48,471 nucleotides of DNA from Candidatus Nomurabacteria bacterium GW2011_GWC2_42_20 (lineage in GTDB: Bacteria; Patescibacteriota; Minisyncoccia; Phycocordibacterales; UBA1550). The stretch's first letter is position 1; each line of letters starts with the position of its first letter. The DNA is taken from positions 1-48,471 of the forward strand of contig LCDG01000005.1 of assembly GCA_000998425.1 (NCBI GenBank), given 5' to 3'. The notes below the pieces were generated by a model. The model was not told the DNA's origin. It was given only the letters and a program-made list of their open reading frames with translations, and did not search any database. A program made the translations under genes and the position numbers. This document shows positions 22,290 to 31,276 of this stretch, in pieces.

Positions 22290-24074
22290 CTAATTCTTCC
22301 TAAACGCTTTCACTCGATCGGCATCAGTTAAAAACTGCTTGCGGAGACGCACTGATTTTGGAGTAATTTCCAAATATTCCTCCTCGGTCATTGTCTCGAG
22401 TCCACGTTCGATAGTAAGGTCAAACGGTGGTGTGAGAGTGATAGCCTCATCAGTACCAGACGAACGCATGTTTGAGAGTTGCTTCCCTTTGGTAGGATTT
22501 ACTGTCATCTCATCTCCCTTTGAGGTGTTACCAATAACCTGACCCTCATACACCTCGACAGCAGGCCCAATGTAGAGCGTACCGCGATCTTGAAGATTGT
22601 AAAGTGAAAAACCGAGCGCTTTACCTGAGGCCATTGAAACCATTGACCCAGATGCTCGCTTTACAATCTCTCCCGCATGCTCACGAAACTCAACAAAACG
22701 GCTAGAAAGAATGCCGTCGCCCTTAGTATCTACTACGAATTGTCCGCGATATCCAAGAAGTCCGCGTGTAGGTATATCAAACGTAAGGCGAGTGATACCG
22801 TTCTCATCTTTCATGTTGGTCATCATAGCTTTGCGCTTGTTAAGCTTTTCAATAACACCTCCAGAGAGTTCAGATGGTACGTCAATAATGAGCTCCTCAT
22901 ACGGCTCAAGTTTCTTGCCATTTTCTTCCTTGACAATAACCTGTGGCTGTGACACCTGAAGTTCAAAACCTTCGCGACGCATTTGTTCGAGAAGAATAGC
23001 AATGTGCATTTCTCCGCGGCCGTACACTTTAAATGAATCCATCGCAGAGAAGTCCACACGAAGACCCACATTTACTTCAAGCTCTCGTTCAAGACGGTCA
23101 CGAATTTGGCGAATCGTTACAAACTTACCTTCGCGCCCAGCAAACGGCGAGTCGTTTACGAAAAAGTTTAGAGAGATTGTAGGCTCGTCAACCTTGATTG
23201 CAGGAAGTGGCTCCTGGTCTGCATTTTTGCAAAGTGTCTCTCCAATATAAACATCAGGAAGTCCTGCAACCATCACAATATCTCCAGCGACAGCTTCTTC
23301 CACTTCTTTGCGCTCAGTACCTTCAAATGTACAGAGCTTTGTGATTTTACCTGATCGAGAAGTACCATCGACATTTTTAATAATGATACTCTCTCCAGCA
23401 CGAAGAGTCCCCTCGTAGATGCGTCCAATAGCGAGACGTCCAAGGAAGTTGTCGTACCCAAGGTTAAATGGTTGCATTCGCACAGGAGCGGTAGCATCTG
23501 CCTTCACAGCAGGAACTTTTTCTAAAATGATATCTAGGAGTGGCATTAAATCCTTCGAGTCATCATCGAGTGTACGCTTTGCAATACCCTGGCGACCAAT
23601 GGCGTACACCGTCGTAAAGTCGAGTTGTTCATCAGTAGCACCAAGCTCAAAGAAAAGCTCAAATACTTCATCGTGTACTTCCTGTGGGCGCGCAGCAGGC
23701 TTGTCTATTTTATTTAAGACAACAATTGGCTTGAGTCCGAGCTCTAGCGACTTCTTGAGTACGAAACGAGTCTGTGGCATCGGGCCTTCTTGCGCATCTA
23801 CAAGTAGGAGCACTGTATCAATAGAACGAAGCACGCGCTCGACCTCTGATCCAAAGTCTGCGTGACCAGGTGTGTCTACAATGTTGATTTTTGTGTCTTT
23901 GTAAAAAACTGAGGTATTTTTTGCATAAATAGTAATACCACGCTCAAGCTCAAGTGCGTTTGAGTCCATCGTTACGCCCTCTTTTGTCATACCAGTCTGG
24001 CGCATCAAAGCGTCGGTCAAGGTTGTCTTGCCGTGGTCAACGTGAGCGATAATAGCGATATTTCTAATTTCCAT
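22290..24074 (-). CDS. typA: ribosome-associated GTPase TypA/BipA
   Basis: This translational GTPase is involved in 50S assembly and stress adaptation. It is 594 residues, the family length. G motifs are AHVDHGKTTL, RGITI, DTPGHADF and NKIDKP. EF-G-like domains II, III and V and the BipA-specific C terminus follow (PRSVRLRKQFL-like KSVRLRKQFL). Together with LepA it gives two EF-G paralogs within 12 kb. It has a strong promoter and a leader hairpin. Confidence 0.95.
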   Translation of the reverse strand: MEIRNIAIIAHVDHGKTTLTDALMRQTGMTKEGVTMDSNALELERGITIYAKNTSVFYKDTKINIVDTPGHADFGSEVERVLRSIDTVLLLVDAQEGPMPQTRFVLKKSLELGLKPIVVLNKIDKPAARPQEVHDEVFELFFELGATDEQLDFTTVYAIGRQGIAKRTLDDDSKDLMPLLDIILEKVPAVKADATAPVRMQPFNLGYDNFLGRLAIGRIYEGTLRAGESIIIKNVDGTSRSGKITKLCTFEGTERKEVEEAVAGDIVMVAGLPDVYIGETLCKNADQEPLPAIKVDEPTISLNFFVNDSPFAGREGKFVTIRQIRDRLERELEVNVGLRVDFSAMDSFKVYGRGEMHIAILLEQMRREGFELQVSQPQVIVKEENGKKLEPYEELIIDVPSELSGGVIEKLNKRKAMMTNMKDENGITRLTFDIPTRGLLGYRGQFVVDTKGDGILSSRFVEFREHAGEIVKRASGSMVSMASGKALGFSLYNLQDRGTLYIGPAVEVYEGQVIGNTSKGDEMTVNPTKGKQLSNMRSSGTDEAITLTPPFDLTIERGLETMTEEEYLEITPKSVRLRKQFLTDADRVKAFRKN

Positions 24075-24089
24075 AGTGTTTTATTAAAC

Positions 24090-24153
24090 AAAAAATCCGC
24101 AACTGCGGGGCTTATATGTCGGCAACTATACCAAAAATCACTTTATAAGTCAA
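24090..24153 (-). promoter_or_regulatory. typA promoter with a terminator-like leader hairpin
   Basis: On the minus strand TTGACT (24148-24153), a 17-nt spacer and TATAGT (24125-24130) predict a start near 24118. A short GC hairpin CCGC-AGTT-GCGG (24097-24108) followed by six U (24090-24095) lies between that start and the ATG at 24074. This suggests attenuation. Confidence 0.6.
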
Positions 24154-24199
24154 TTTTACTGGCTATTTTCAACGGTAATTAATAGACTAGCTATCGTTT

Positions 24200-25651
24200 C
24201 TACGCACTAGAACACCCAACATGATAAATATCACCTTTTCGCTGGTCTGCAATATTCGTACCCTCAAGTATGTCTATATTTTTTTGATATTTCAATGCCA
24301 GACACATCACATCATCGCCATAAAATTGCAAACTTTTTTTGTTTACATTTCCGCACCCTGCCAAATAACACATAGCTGAAATAAATTCAGAACGGGATGT
24401 TTTTTTATCAGCGCCAGAGTCTGCAAGATAGATAGCGGATGCCATAAATGCGTCCTTTGGGTCCCATGGGTTTGGGGGGAAATTGCCGGTAAGTTTACCT
24501 ACGCGGTCTTTGTTCTGCTGGTACTCCCATGGGCCGTCCCATGAACCGTCTGCATTCTTACTGCACTTTCCAGTCGTTGTGTTTATATACCCGCTAAAAC
24601 ACGCCCAAGTAGACGGAATAAATTGAGCAGGTCCCATTGCTCCTCCATACCCATACCAGACTTTTTTTGATACTGGCATACTGTCTGGATTAAGACCGAG
24701 CAGAGAGGTCAAATATTTAAACACTGGCACATCACGCGTCTTATGCATATCTACCGTCCATGTACCTTTTCCAACATTTTGCCCCAGGTTTGACTCTTCA
24801 GCAATAATACCTAGAATAACCGCTGGTCTAACTCCAGTTTTTTCAGCGGCTGCTCTTGCATACGCCAGCGCCTTCTCAAATGAAATTGCAGTAGATCCAC
24901 TCAAGGAAAACAATTCTGCGCGAATTTGCGCCGCACTTTGCTGTTTTTCTTTAAGAATCTTCTGGTAAGCAATCTCCTGTCCTTTTGTTATTTTGAGAAT
25001 GTTTTTCTTTTCTGCTTCCCTTGCCTCTATTCTTTTTTTCTCGAGTTCCTGAACCTTGCGCAGATCAGTTTCTTCGGCCTTTTTTTCCTCAAGAATCTTC
25101 TTTTCTTCTTCTGTGTTCTTTTTTGCTACACCCACTTCCTCAAGCGAAATTCTTATTGAATCTTCTACATATTGAAAATTATCCAGATCAACAAAGAATT
25201 CTGAAAAATCCTTGTCAGAAAGCGCCACCTCCACAAGCGAGTATGAATCAAGCTCGTTTGTGCGGCGGACTAACCCAGAGAGAGACTCACGCTCGCGATC
25301 GATTTTTGCGGAATACTTTTCAATCGTACGATTCTTTGTTCCAATATCTTCAACAAGTCCTGCAATCGATAAATTCCTTGCCCTGATCGATAGTTTTGCC
25401 TTTTGAATTTGAGCGTTTAGAATCGCTACATCACGCTCCAGTGACACGCCTTCTTTTTGTTTTTGTTCGAGGACATTTTTCTGATCATTTATTTCTTTAT
25501 CGATAATAGCAAGCTCTGCCTCAAGCTTTGCGCGTCGCGCAACTACATCCTCGGCAACTTCCTGTGCGCTTGCGACCATAGAAACACCTTCAAACGCAAG
25601 AATTGAAAATATCACCAATGCGAACATTTTTTTAATAAAACTCTTGAGCAT
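24200..25651 (-). CDS. secreted coiled-coil lytic transglycosylase
   Basis: This encodes 483 residues. A signal peptide (about 1-29, ending ASA-QEV) is followed by a long coiled coil (about 35-245), as in PcsB-type hydrolases, and a transglycosylase domain (about 260-480). The domain carries AVILGIIAEES with the catalytic Glu and GYGGAMGPAQFIPSTW, typical of MltB/SLT-like enzymes. It cleaves peptidoglycan strands. The coiled coil probably anchors or regulates it, as in FtsEX-controlled hydrolases (inference). A TATAAT lies 11 nt before the ATG. Confidence 0.88.
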   Translation of the reverse strand: MLKSFIKKMFALVIFSILAFEGVSMVASAQEVAEDVVARRAKLEAELAIIDKEINDQKNVLEQKQKEGVSLERDVAILNAQIQKAKLSIRARNLSIAGLVEDIGTKNRTIEKYSAKIDRERESLSGLVRRTNELDSYSLVEVALSDKDFSEFFVDLDNFQYVEDSIRISLEEVGVAKKNTEEEKKILEEKKAEETDLRKVQELEKKRIEAREAEKKNILKITKGQEIAYQKILKEKQQSAAQIRAELFSLSGSTAISFEKALAYARAAAEKTGVRPAVILGIIAEESNLGQNVGKGTWTVDMHKTRDVPVFKYLTSLLGLNPDSMPVSKKVWYGYGGAMGPAQFIPSTWACFSGYINTTTGKCSKNADGSWDGPWEYQQNKDRVGKLTGNFPPNPWDPKDAFMASAIYLADSGADKKTSRSEFISAMCYLAGCGNVNKKSLQFYGDDVMCLALKYQKNIDILEGTNIADQRKGDIYHVGCSSA

Positions 25652-25672
25652 AGATATCGTCCATTATAACAA

Positions 25673-25707
25673 AAAAACAGCCGAGGGCGTAGCCCTCGGC
25701 TGTTTTT
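25673..25707. terminator. terminator of rplY
   Basis: AAAAACAGCCGAGGGC and its complement form a 16-bp stem with loop GTA and flanking A5/T5. It overlaps the promoter region of the transglycosylase gene. A second hairpin GGATGCTTT/AAAGCATCC lies just beyond, at about 25727-25748. Confidence 0.8.
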
Positions 25708-25812
25708 AATACCTTGTTTCTGTTTGGATGCTTTAGTAAAAGCATCCTAGGGATGAATCTGCTAAACGATCCGTGATGCAACTAGCTACCTTTTGCACAG
25801 CATTACAAAAAA

Positions 25813-26448
25813 CTACTTGTCTTCTACTGGCTCCTCTTCTTTCTTACCTTTCTTTTCTACCTCAATAGAAGCGATGTCCATTACTGGAGCCTCCACTTCC
25901 TCTTTTGCAACAGCAATAGCTGCAACAACATCTCCAGCACCTGTCACTAATGTAATGCCTTTTGGAAGAACGATGCTATCTGCAAGGATTTGACTATCAA
26001 GCGTTACAAGTGGAGAAATATCAATAACAAAATTGTGTGGAAGATTTTCTGGCTGACCTTTTACTTCAACTTCGTGGAGAACCTTTACAAGCGCGCCGCC
26101 AAGATCTTTTACCGCGACAGATACGCCAGTAAACTCTAGCGGAATGTTCACAGTAACTTCCTGACCTTTCTCAAGAGCGTAAAAGTCAACATGGATTGGC
26201 TGACCTTTTACAGGATCAACCTGAACTTCGTGTATAAGGGCTGAAACATTACCTTTTGGCATTTCAAGTGTCACCACAGTCGATTCACCTGCTACCTTCC
26301 AAGCCTTCTTGAAAGCGATCATTGGAAAAACACATGGTGTTGCTACCTCTTTATGTCCGTAGTAAACTCCAGGAACAAAACCTTCTGCACGAATCGCAGA
26401 AAGTTTCTTTTTTGGATCTCTTATTTCTCCTTTTAGTATGATGTTCAT
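25813..26448 (-). CDS. rplY: ribosomal protein bL25, CTC form
   Basis: This 5S-rRNA-binding protein of the large subunit is 211 residues: an N-terminal L25 domain (LSAIRAEGFVPGVYYG) and the C-terminal TL5/CTC domain (VHVDFYALEKGQEVTVNIPLEF cut here at the domain join), ending in an acidic Glu/Lys tail. The ATG lies 8 nt from the TATACT box. Confidence 0.93.
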   Translation of the reverse strand: MNIILKGEIRDPKKKLSAIRAEGFVPGVYYGHKEVATPCVFPMIAFKKAWKVAGESTVVTLEMPKGNVSALIHEVQVDPVKGQPIHVDFYALEKGQEVTVNIPLEFTGVSVAVKDLGGALVKVLHEVEVKGQPENLPHNFVIDISPLVTLDSQILADSIVLPKGITLVTGAGDVVAAIAVAKEEVEAPVMDIASIEVEKKGKKEEEPVEDK

Positions 26449-26456
26449 ATTGCGCT

Positions 26457-26484
26457 AGTATACGGATTTTAAAGATAAAAGCAA
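26457..26484 (-). promoter_or_regulatory. promoter of rplY, leaderless type
   Basis: On the minus strand TTGCTT (26479-26484), 16 nt, then TATACT (26457-26462); only 8 nt separate it from the ATG. Confidence 0.45.
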
Positions 26485-26489
26485 CCCCC

Positions 26490-27365
26490 TTAGCGTCCAG
26501 AAAAGAGTCTGAGGCGTGCTTCAATAACCTTTTGCATTGCTTCTGTTGGTTCTTTCATCACTTTATATGGCGCAACCTCGTCTGGGTGCGCAACAAGATA
26601 TTCAGCGAGAGTTTTTACAAAAGCGACGCGAATTTCAGTGTTGATATGAACAAGGCTAATACCTGCTTTGATTGCCTCACGAAAATCCTCATCTGATGTG
26701 CCAGAGCCACCATGAAGCACGAGTGGTACACCTGCTGCCTCTCGCACTTTACTAATACGCTCAATATCCAGGCGTGGTTCAGGTGCATTTCTTAGCATGC
26801 CATGCATATTCCCTACTGCAGGCGCAAACAAATCCACTCCTGTCTCTCGCACAAATCTTTCTGCTTGCTCTGGCGATGTAAGTGTTGAATCGTCAAACTT
26901 TACACCCTCAGGAATCTCGTCGAGAACTTTTGATGAAGTACCAATGTACCCCACCTCAGCCTCCACGAGCACATCCCTCCCTGATGCGCGCGCATAATCC
27001 ACACACTCTTTTGCCTTCGCGATGTTTTCTTCAAGAGTTAATTTTGCGCCATCAAAAATTACTGCATCGAATCCTGCATCGATTGCCTCTTTCACACGCT
27101 CTACAGAATATGTATGATCTGCATTTATAAAGATTGGGTATTGATATTCCTCACGAATACTTTTTACGATGGCGACCGCCTGGCGCACGCCTACAAAATC
27201 ACGCTCGCCCTCTGAGAGTCCAACAATTACAGGGAGATTGAGTGATCTTGCGGCGCGAAAAATCGCCCAAAGGCCTTCAATGTTTGAAATATTAAAATGT
27301 CCGACTGCGTTTTTTTTTGCCTCTGCGTCAGCGATAACCTCGCGCAATGTTGGTATTGTATTCAT
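26490..27365 (-). CDS. fba: class II ketose-bisphosphate aldolase (fructose-bisphosphate aldolase)
   Basis: This zinc enzyme splits or joins C3 and C3/C4 sugar phosphates. It is 291 residues starting MNTIPTLREV; a longer frame is not supported because TATAAT lies 9 nt before this ATG. Motifs are GHFNISN, NADHT (zinc His), VEAEVGYIG, LHGGSGT and VHINTEIR. The substrate could be fructose-1,6-, sedoheptulose-1,7- or tagatose-1,6-bisphosphate. It heads the sugar-phosphate block and is divergent from the PfkB gene. Confidence 0.9.
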   Translation of the reverse strand: MNTIPTLREVIADAEAKKNAVGHFNISNIEGLWAIFRAARSLNLPVIVGLSEGERDFVGVRQAVAIVKSIREEYQYPIFINADHTYSVERVKEAIDAGFDAVIFDGAKLTLEENIAKAKECVDYARASGRDVLVEAEVGYIGTSSKVLDEIPEGVKFDDSTLTSPEQAERFVRETGVDLFAPAVGNMHGMLRNAPEPRLDIERISKVREAAGVPLVLHGGSGTSDEDFREAIKAGISLVHINTEIRVAFVKTLAEYLVAHPDEVAPYKVMKEPTEAMQKVIEARLRLFSGR

Positions 27366-27448
27366 ATTTTTGTAATTATACTCTACATTGTAGCATAACG
27401 ACGTAATGATGGTACAATGGTAGTACTTAATCGATAATTGATAATAAT

Positions 27449-28453
27449 ATGGAAAACCAGTTAGACTTTGTAGGTATTGGAGACACAGTGGTCGATGCAT
27501 TTATTCGTCTTAAAGAGGATCATGCTCACACAACATGCCGGATAGACACTGACGCATGTGAACTTTGTATGCCGTTTGGAGCAAAGGTGCCGTTTGATTT
27601 TGTGAAAGTAGCATACGCGGTTGGCAACAGTGCCAATGCATGCGTTTCTGCATCTCGACTCGGACTCAAGAGTGCTCTCATTACAAATCTCGGCAAAGAC
27701 GATGACGGAGAAAAATGTCTTGCGTCACTAAAAAATGATGGTGTTAGCACACAATACATCAAACAGTACGATGGCATAAAAACAAACTATCATTACGTAC
27801 TCTGGTATAACAGCGAGCGCACTATTCTAATTAAACACGAGGATTTTCCTTATACATTGCCACTAGGAGATGTTGGGCCACGATGGCTCTATCTATCGTC
27901 CCTAAATGAGAAATCTCTTGCTTTTCACCACGAAATTGCTGCATATCTCGCAAAACATCCTGAAACAAAGCTTTCATTCCAGCCCGGTGGATTTCAAATC
28001 AAACTTGGCATCGAAGCTCTAAAGGATTTATACGCTCACACAGAAGTTTTCTTTTGTAATGTGGAAGAAGCTCGTCAAATTTTGATGGACAAGGAATCAG
28101 AACCAAAAGAGTTGGCAAAGCTGGTTGCAGCACTTGGACCCAAAATTGTTGTTATCACAGATGGGCCAAAAGGCGCATACGTATATGACGGCGCAGAATC
28201 GTGGTTTATGCCAATATATCCAGATCCACTACCACCATACGAACGCACTGGTGCCGGAGATTCATTTGCTTCAACATTTATATCCGCGCTTGCTCTTGGA
28301 AAAACTCCGAGTGAAGCAATCGCATGGGCTCCAATCAACTCAATGTCTGTAGTACAAAAAGTCGGCGCTCAAGAAGGTCTTCTCACACGCGAAGCGCTTG
28401 AAAAGTTTCTCGCTGAGGCTCCAACAGAATACAAAGCAGTGAGGTTAGACTAG
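27449..28453 (+). CDS. PfkB/ribokinase-family sugar kinase
   Basis: This encodes 334 residues. It has the PfkB signature RTGAGDSFASTFISALALGK with the catalytic Asp, the N-terminal FVGIGDTVVDAF, and the GN-rich pair AVGNSANACVSASRLGL. An insertion near residues 28-50 has a Cys-containing stretch (TTCRIDTDACELCMPFG). The substrate cannot be read from sequence: fructose-6-phosphate, ribose or a nucleoside are all possible. Divergent position next to fba suggests sugar phosphorylation feeding the aldolase. Confidence 0.85.
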   Translation: MENQLDFVGIGDTVVDAFIRLKEDHAHTTCRIDTDACELCMPFGAKVPFDFVKVAYAVGNSANACVSASRLGLKSALITNLGKDDDGEKCLASLKNDGVSTQYIKQYDGIKTNYHYVLWYNSERTILIKHEDFPYTLPLGDVGPRWLYLSSLNEKSLAFHHEIAAYLAKHPETKLSFQPGGFQIKLGIEALKDLYAHTEVFFCNVEEARQILMDKESEPKELAKLVAALGPKIVVITDGPKGAYVYDGAESWFMPIYPDPLPPYERTGAGDSFASTFISALALGKTPSEAIAWAPINSMSVVQKVGAQEGLLTREALEKFLAEAPTEYKAVRLD

Positions 28454-28474
28454 TAATTAACAACAGAAAACCAC

Positions 28475-28494
28475 ACTAACTATATATAGTTAGT
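28475..28494. repeat. 20-bp perfect palindrome ahead of a terminator
   Basis: ACTAACTATATATAGTTAGT reads the same on both strands. It lies between the PfkB gene stop and the shared terminator. Confidence 0.6.
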
Positions 28495-28496
28495 TT

Positions 28497-28538
28497 AAAA
28501 GACCCTATTTACATAAATGAATGTAAATAGGGTCTTTT
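28497..28538. terminator. bidirectional terminator between pfkB-type gene and tktC
   Basis: AAAAGACCCTATTTACAT and its complement form an 18-bp stem with loop AAATGA, flanked by A and T runs. It serves two convergent genes. Confidence 0.85.
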
Positions 28539-28555
28539 TAATTTAATTCCTTTTA

Positions 28556-29530
28556 TTACGGTATAAGTTTCCTCACTGCATTCTTTATCGAATCCTTGTC
28601 CATGCCATAATGCCTTACAAGCTCCTCTGGTGTTCCTGATTGTCCAAATTTGTCATGTACACCTACGAACACCATTTTTGTTGGGTGCTCTGCTGATAGA
28701 ACCTCTGCAACAGCGGAACCCATACCACCAGCGACCTGATGCTCTTCTACGGTAACAATCGCACTGCATTCCTTTGCTAGAGCAATCACAGACTCCCGGT
28801 CAATCGGCTTCACTGTGCCAATATTCAAAACTACTGTACCTATTCCCTCTCCTTCAAGCTCCTTTGCAGCCATGAGAGCATTGTAGACAAGGGAGCCACA
28901 CGCAACAATGCCGACTTTTGGCGCGCTCGCTGAACGGAAAAATTCTTGCGCTTTCCCAATTTCAAATGGTGTGTCTTCGGTCGTGATGATTGGCGTTTTT
29001 TCACGAGCAAGACGAATGTAGGTTGGAGAATTTGTCTTTGCCATTGCTAGTGTTGCTTTACGCGCCTCTATACTGTCGCAGGGCGTAATGACTGTCATGT
29101 TTGGCATCACGCGTGTAATAGCAATGTCCTCAATCGCTTGATGCGTGCCACCGTCGGGACCGACAGAAACTCCTGCGTGAGAGCCAGCAATTTTTACAGG
29201 TCTGTCGTTATAACAAATATTCGTGCGAATCTGCTCCCAGTTTCTCCCAGGAGAAAACATTGCGTACGACGAAACAAAAGGAATTTTGCCCATTGCTGCC
29301 ATTCCAGATGCTACCGATGCCGACGACTGCTCCATAATCCCCATTTCAAAAAATCGTTTTGGAAATTCTTTTGCGAAGGCATCCATTTTTGTGGACTCGG
29401 TGAGATCGCAACACATCGCCACCACACGCTCGTCGGCGCGCCCTGCGAGTACGAGCCCCTCACCAAAGCCCTGGCGAATCGGCGCCTGCTCTACATCTGT
29501 ATCAAAAAGTTTTGGATTTAATGGAATCAT
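28556..29530 (-). CDS. transketolase, C-terminal subunit
   Basis: This encodes 324 residues covering the pyrimidine-binding and C-terminal domains of transketolase. MEQSSASVASGMAAMGKIPFV contains the catalytic Glu that activates thiamine diphosphate (split here, residues 66-86). It must pair with the N-terminal subunit encoded 7 nt upstream. The C-terminal part has VTVEEHQVAGGMGSAVAEVL. Split transketolases are common in archaea, clostridia and CPR. Confidence 0.92.
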   Translation of the reverse strand: MIPLNPKLFDTDVEQAPIRQGFGEGLVLAGRADERVVAMCCDLTESTKMDAFAKEFPKRFFEMGIMEQSSASVASGMAAMGKIPFVSSYAMFSPGRNWEQIRTNICYNDRPVKIAGSHAGVSVGPDGGTHQAIEDIAITRVMPNMTVITPCDSIEARKATLAMAKTNSPTYIRLAREKTPIITTEDTPFEIGKAQEFFRSASAPKVGIVACGSLVYNALMAAKELEGEGIGTVVLNIGTVKPIDRESVIALAKECSAIVTVEEHQVAGGMGSAVAEVLSAEHPTKMVFVGVHDKFGQSGTPEELVRHYGMDKDSIKNAVRKLIP

Positions 29531-29537
29531 AATTTTT

Positions 29538-30407
29538 TTATTCGTGCTCGCTTTGAATCTGTCCCCCGAGTGTGCGAAGCTCTGCCATCGCGTTTACTCC
29601 CTGTTCTTTGTTTGGCGGATTACCGTGCCACTTGTAATCATGCTCAAACATTTCCACACCCTTGCCAGGAATTGTGTGCGCAATGATGACAGATGGCTTT
29701 TCAAAAATTGCGCGAGCAGTGTCAACAGCGTCTACAATGGCCGACATGTTGTGTCCGTCAATCTCTAGCACATGCCAGCCAAATGCTGCCCATTTGAGAG
29801 CAAGCGGTTCGAGTGGCATCACATCCTCAGTGAAACCGTCAATTTGAATATTGTTTCGATCTACTATTGCAACAAGGTTGTGCAATTTTTCGCGCCCTGC
29901 AAGCATTGCCGCTTCCCATATTTGACCCTCATTGAGCTCACCGTCGCCAAGGAAGCAGTAGGTGGTGCGGTTAGAATTGTGCCCACGGTCTAGGCGATCT
30001 ATGATAGCCATCCCCACAGCTTGCGAGAGCCCCTGCCCAAGCGGACCCGAGCTCGTTTCAAGCATTGGCAAGTACTCACGGTGTGGGTGACCCTGTAGTC
30101 GAGTGCCAAACTTGCGGAGCGTTTTTAATTCTTCAACTGGGAAATATCCCACATGCGCCATCGTCGCGTAAAGCACAGGACATATGTGTCCATTTGAAAG
30201 CACAACTCGGTCGCGATCCTCCCATGTTGGATTTTTTGGGTCATGTTTTAAAATATGAAAATAGAAAGCTGTAAAAATATCTGCCATACCAAGAGGCCCG
30301 GCAGTATGTCCAGACTTTGCCTCAACAAGCGACTCTATAATCGACTTGCGAATCTCTAGCGCCTTCTCCTCAAGAAATTTTATTTTGTCGTCGTGAAGAT
30401 GTGTCAT
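29538..30407 (-). CDS. transketolase, N-terminal (ThDP-binding) subunit
   Basis: This encodes 289 residues. It has GHTAGPLGMADIF, SNGHICPVLYA, the GPLGQGLSQAVGMA loop and the ThDP motif GDGELNEGQIWE...DRNNIQ. With the C-terminal subunit it moves C2 units between sugar phosphates in the non-oxidative pentose phosphate pathway. It starts 4 nt downstream of the rpe homolog stop, so the run tktC, tktN, rpe, membrane protein, rpiB, gap is one tight minus-strand operon. Confidence 0.93.
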   Translation of the reverse strand: MTHLHDDKIKFLEEKALEIRKSIIESLVEAKSGHTAGPLGMADIFTAFYFHILKHDPKNPTWEDRDRVVLSNGHICPVLYATMAHVGYFPVEELKTLRKFGTRLQGHPHREYLPMLETSSGPLGQGLSQAVGMAIIDRLDRGHNSNRTTYCFLGDGELNEGQIWEAAMLAGREKLHNLVAIVDRNNIQIDGFTEDVMPLEPLALKWAAFGWHVLEIDGHNMSAIVDAVDTARAIFEKPSVIIAHTIPGKGVEMFEHDYKWHGNPPNKEQGVNAMAELRTLGGQIQSEHE

Positions 30408-30411
30408 AAGA

Positions 30412-31095
30412 CTATGATACTAAATTTTTCATCTCTGCGATAGCAGAAACAAAATTGTCTGCCTCAAGAATAGCTGACCCAGACACAAGCCGCGTTGCCC
30501 CTGCTTCTACAAGTCGTTGAGCTGTATCAAAATTTACCGAGCCATCGATGCTAATTGGTAGGTCAGTATTTGATGAGCGAAGTGCGCGCACGTGCTCAAG
30601 GACACGCTCATCAAACGCTTCTCCCTGAAATCCTATTCGTGCGATCCCCATACACTGAACAAAGTCAACCCTATCTACATATTGTTCAATTACTGAAAGT
30701 GGTGTCGTTGTATTTATCGCAAGACCAAGCTCAATCAACCCTACAGGAACCGAGGCGCGAATTTTTTCAAAATCCTCCATACCATTTTTCATACTTTCAA
30801 CATGCACAATTATACGTTGCGCTCCTGCACTCACCCACTTTGGCACCACGAGCACCGGATTCTCTATCATCAAATCTACCTCAAAATCAATATCTTCCCA
30901 AGACGGCATTCCATCTTCTTCGGCAACTATAGCATCGAAATGTGCGTCACGCGGATACGGCCATGTACGCGCTGGTACGAACTTTCCGTCCATAATATCT
31001 AGCTGCACGAGTGGCACAACACCAACAAAAAGACTCATCTTTTCGTCGAGATCGTCATAACTCTGTGGCATTATTGCGGGAATAATTTCAATCAT
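30412..31095 (-). CDS. ribulose-phosphate 3-epimerase homolog with altered metal site
   Basis: This encodes 227 residues as a TIM barrel. The ATG at 31095 overlaps the upstream stop; a GTG at 31113 is an alternative. Rpe landmarks are VQLDIMDGKFVP, FEVDLMIENP, IIVHVES, FQGEAF and ISIDGSVN...GSAI. Two metal-binding His are replaced: HxDxMD reads Q31-L-D33, and HLMV reads D74-L-M. The two Asp remain. Operon context (transketolase, rpiB) supports an epimerase role, but the activity may be altered. Confidence 0.8.
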   Translation of the reverse strand: MIEIIPAIMPQSYDDLDEKMSLFVGVVPLVQLDIMDGKFVPARTWPYPRDAHFDAIVAEEDGMPSWEDIDFEVDLMIENPVLVVPKWVSAGAQRIIVHVESMKNGMEDFEKIRASVPVGLIELGLAINTTTPLSVIEQYVDRVDFVQCMGIARIGFQGEAFDERVLEHVRALRSSNTDLPISIDGSVNFDTAQRLVEAGATRLVSGSAILEADNFVSAIAEMKNLVS

Positions 31096-31270
31096 GTTTT
31101 TCAATTTGATCACTTAATCTCACAAATGCTCCACAAACCGCACCAGCAAATGAAAGTACTGAGAAAAGAATCAACACTTTTATTTCCGCGAAAACATACC
31201 CAGCTAAAGCAAACAATCCTAAAAAGACCAGAGAGTGTACAAAAATTTTACTCTTATATATTTCTCTCAT
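31088..31270 (-). CDS. small two-TM membrane protein
   Basis: This encodes 60 residues with two hydrophobic segments (about 10-28 and 31-50) and a charged C terminus (RLSDQIEKHD). It sits between rpiB and the rpe homolog and overlaps the latter's ATG by 8 nt, so translation is probably coupled. No family recognised. Confidence 0.65.
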   Translation of the reverse strand: MREIYKSKIFVHSLVFLGLFALAGYVFAEIKVLILFSVLSFAGAVCGAFVRLSDQIEKHD

Positions 31271-31276
31271 ATTATT

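Noticed and set aside
26490-27500. Long 336-residue start for the aldolase
   Set aside because: The first 45 codons overlap the divergent promoter region and do not resemble an aldolase; the family start is at 27365.
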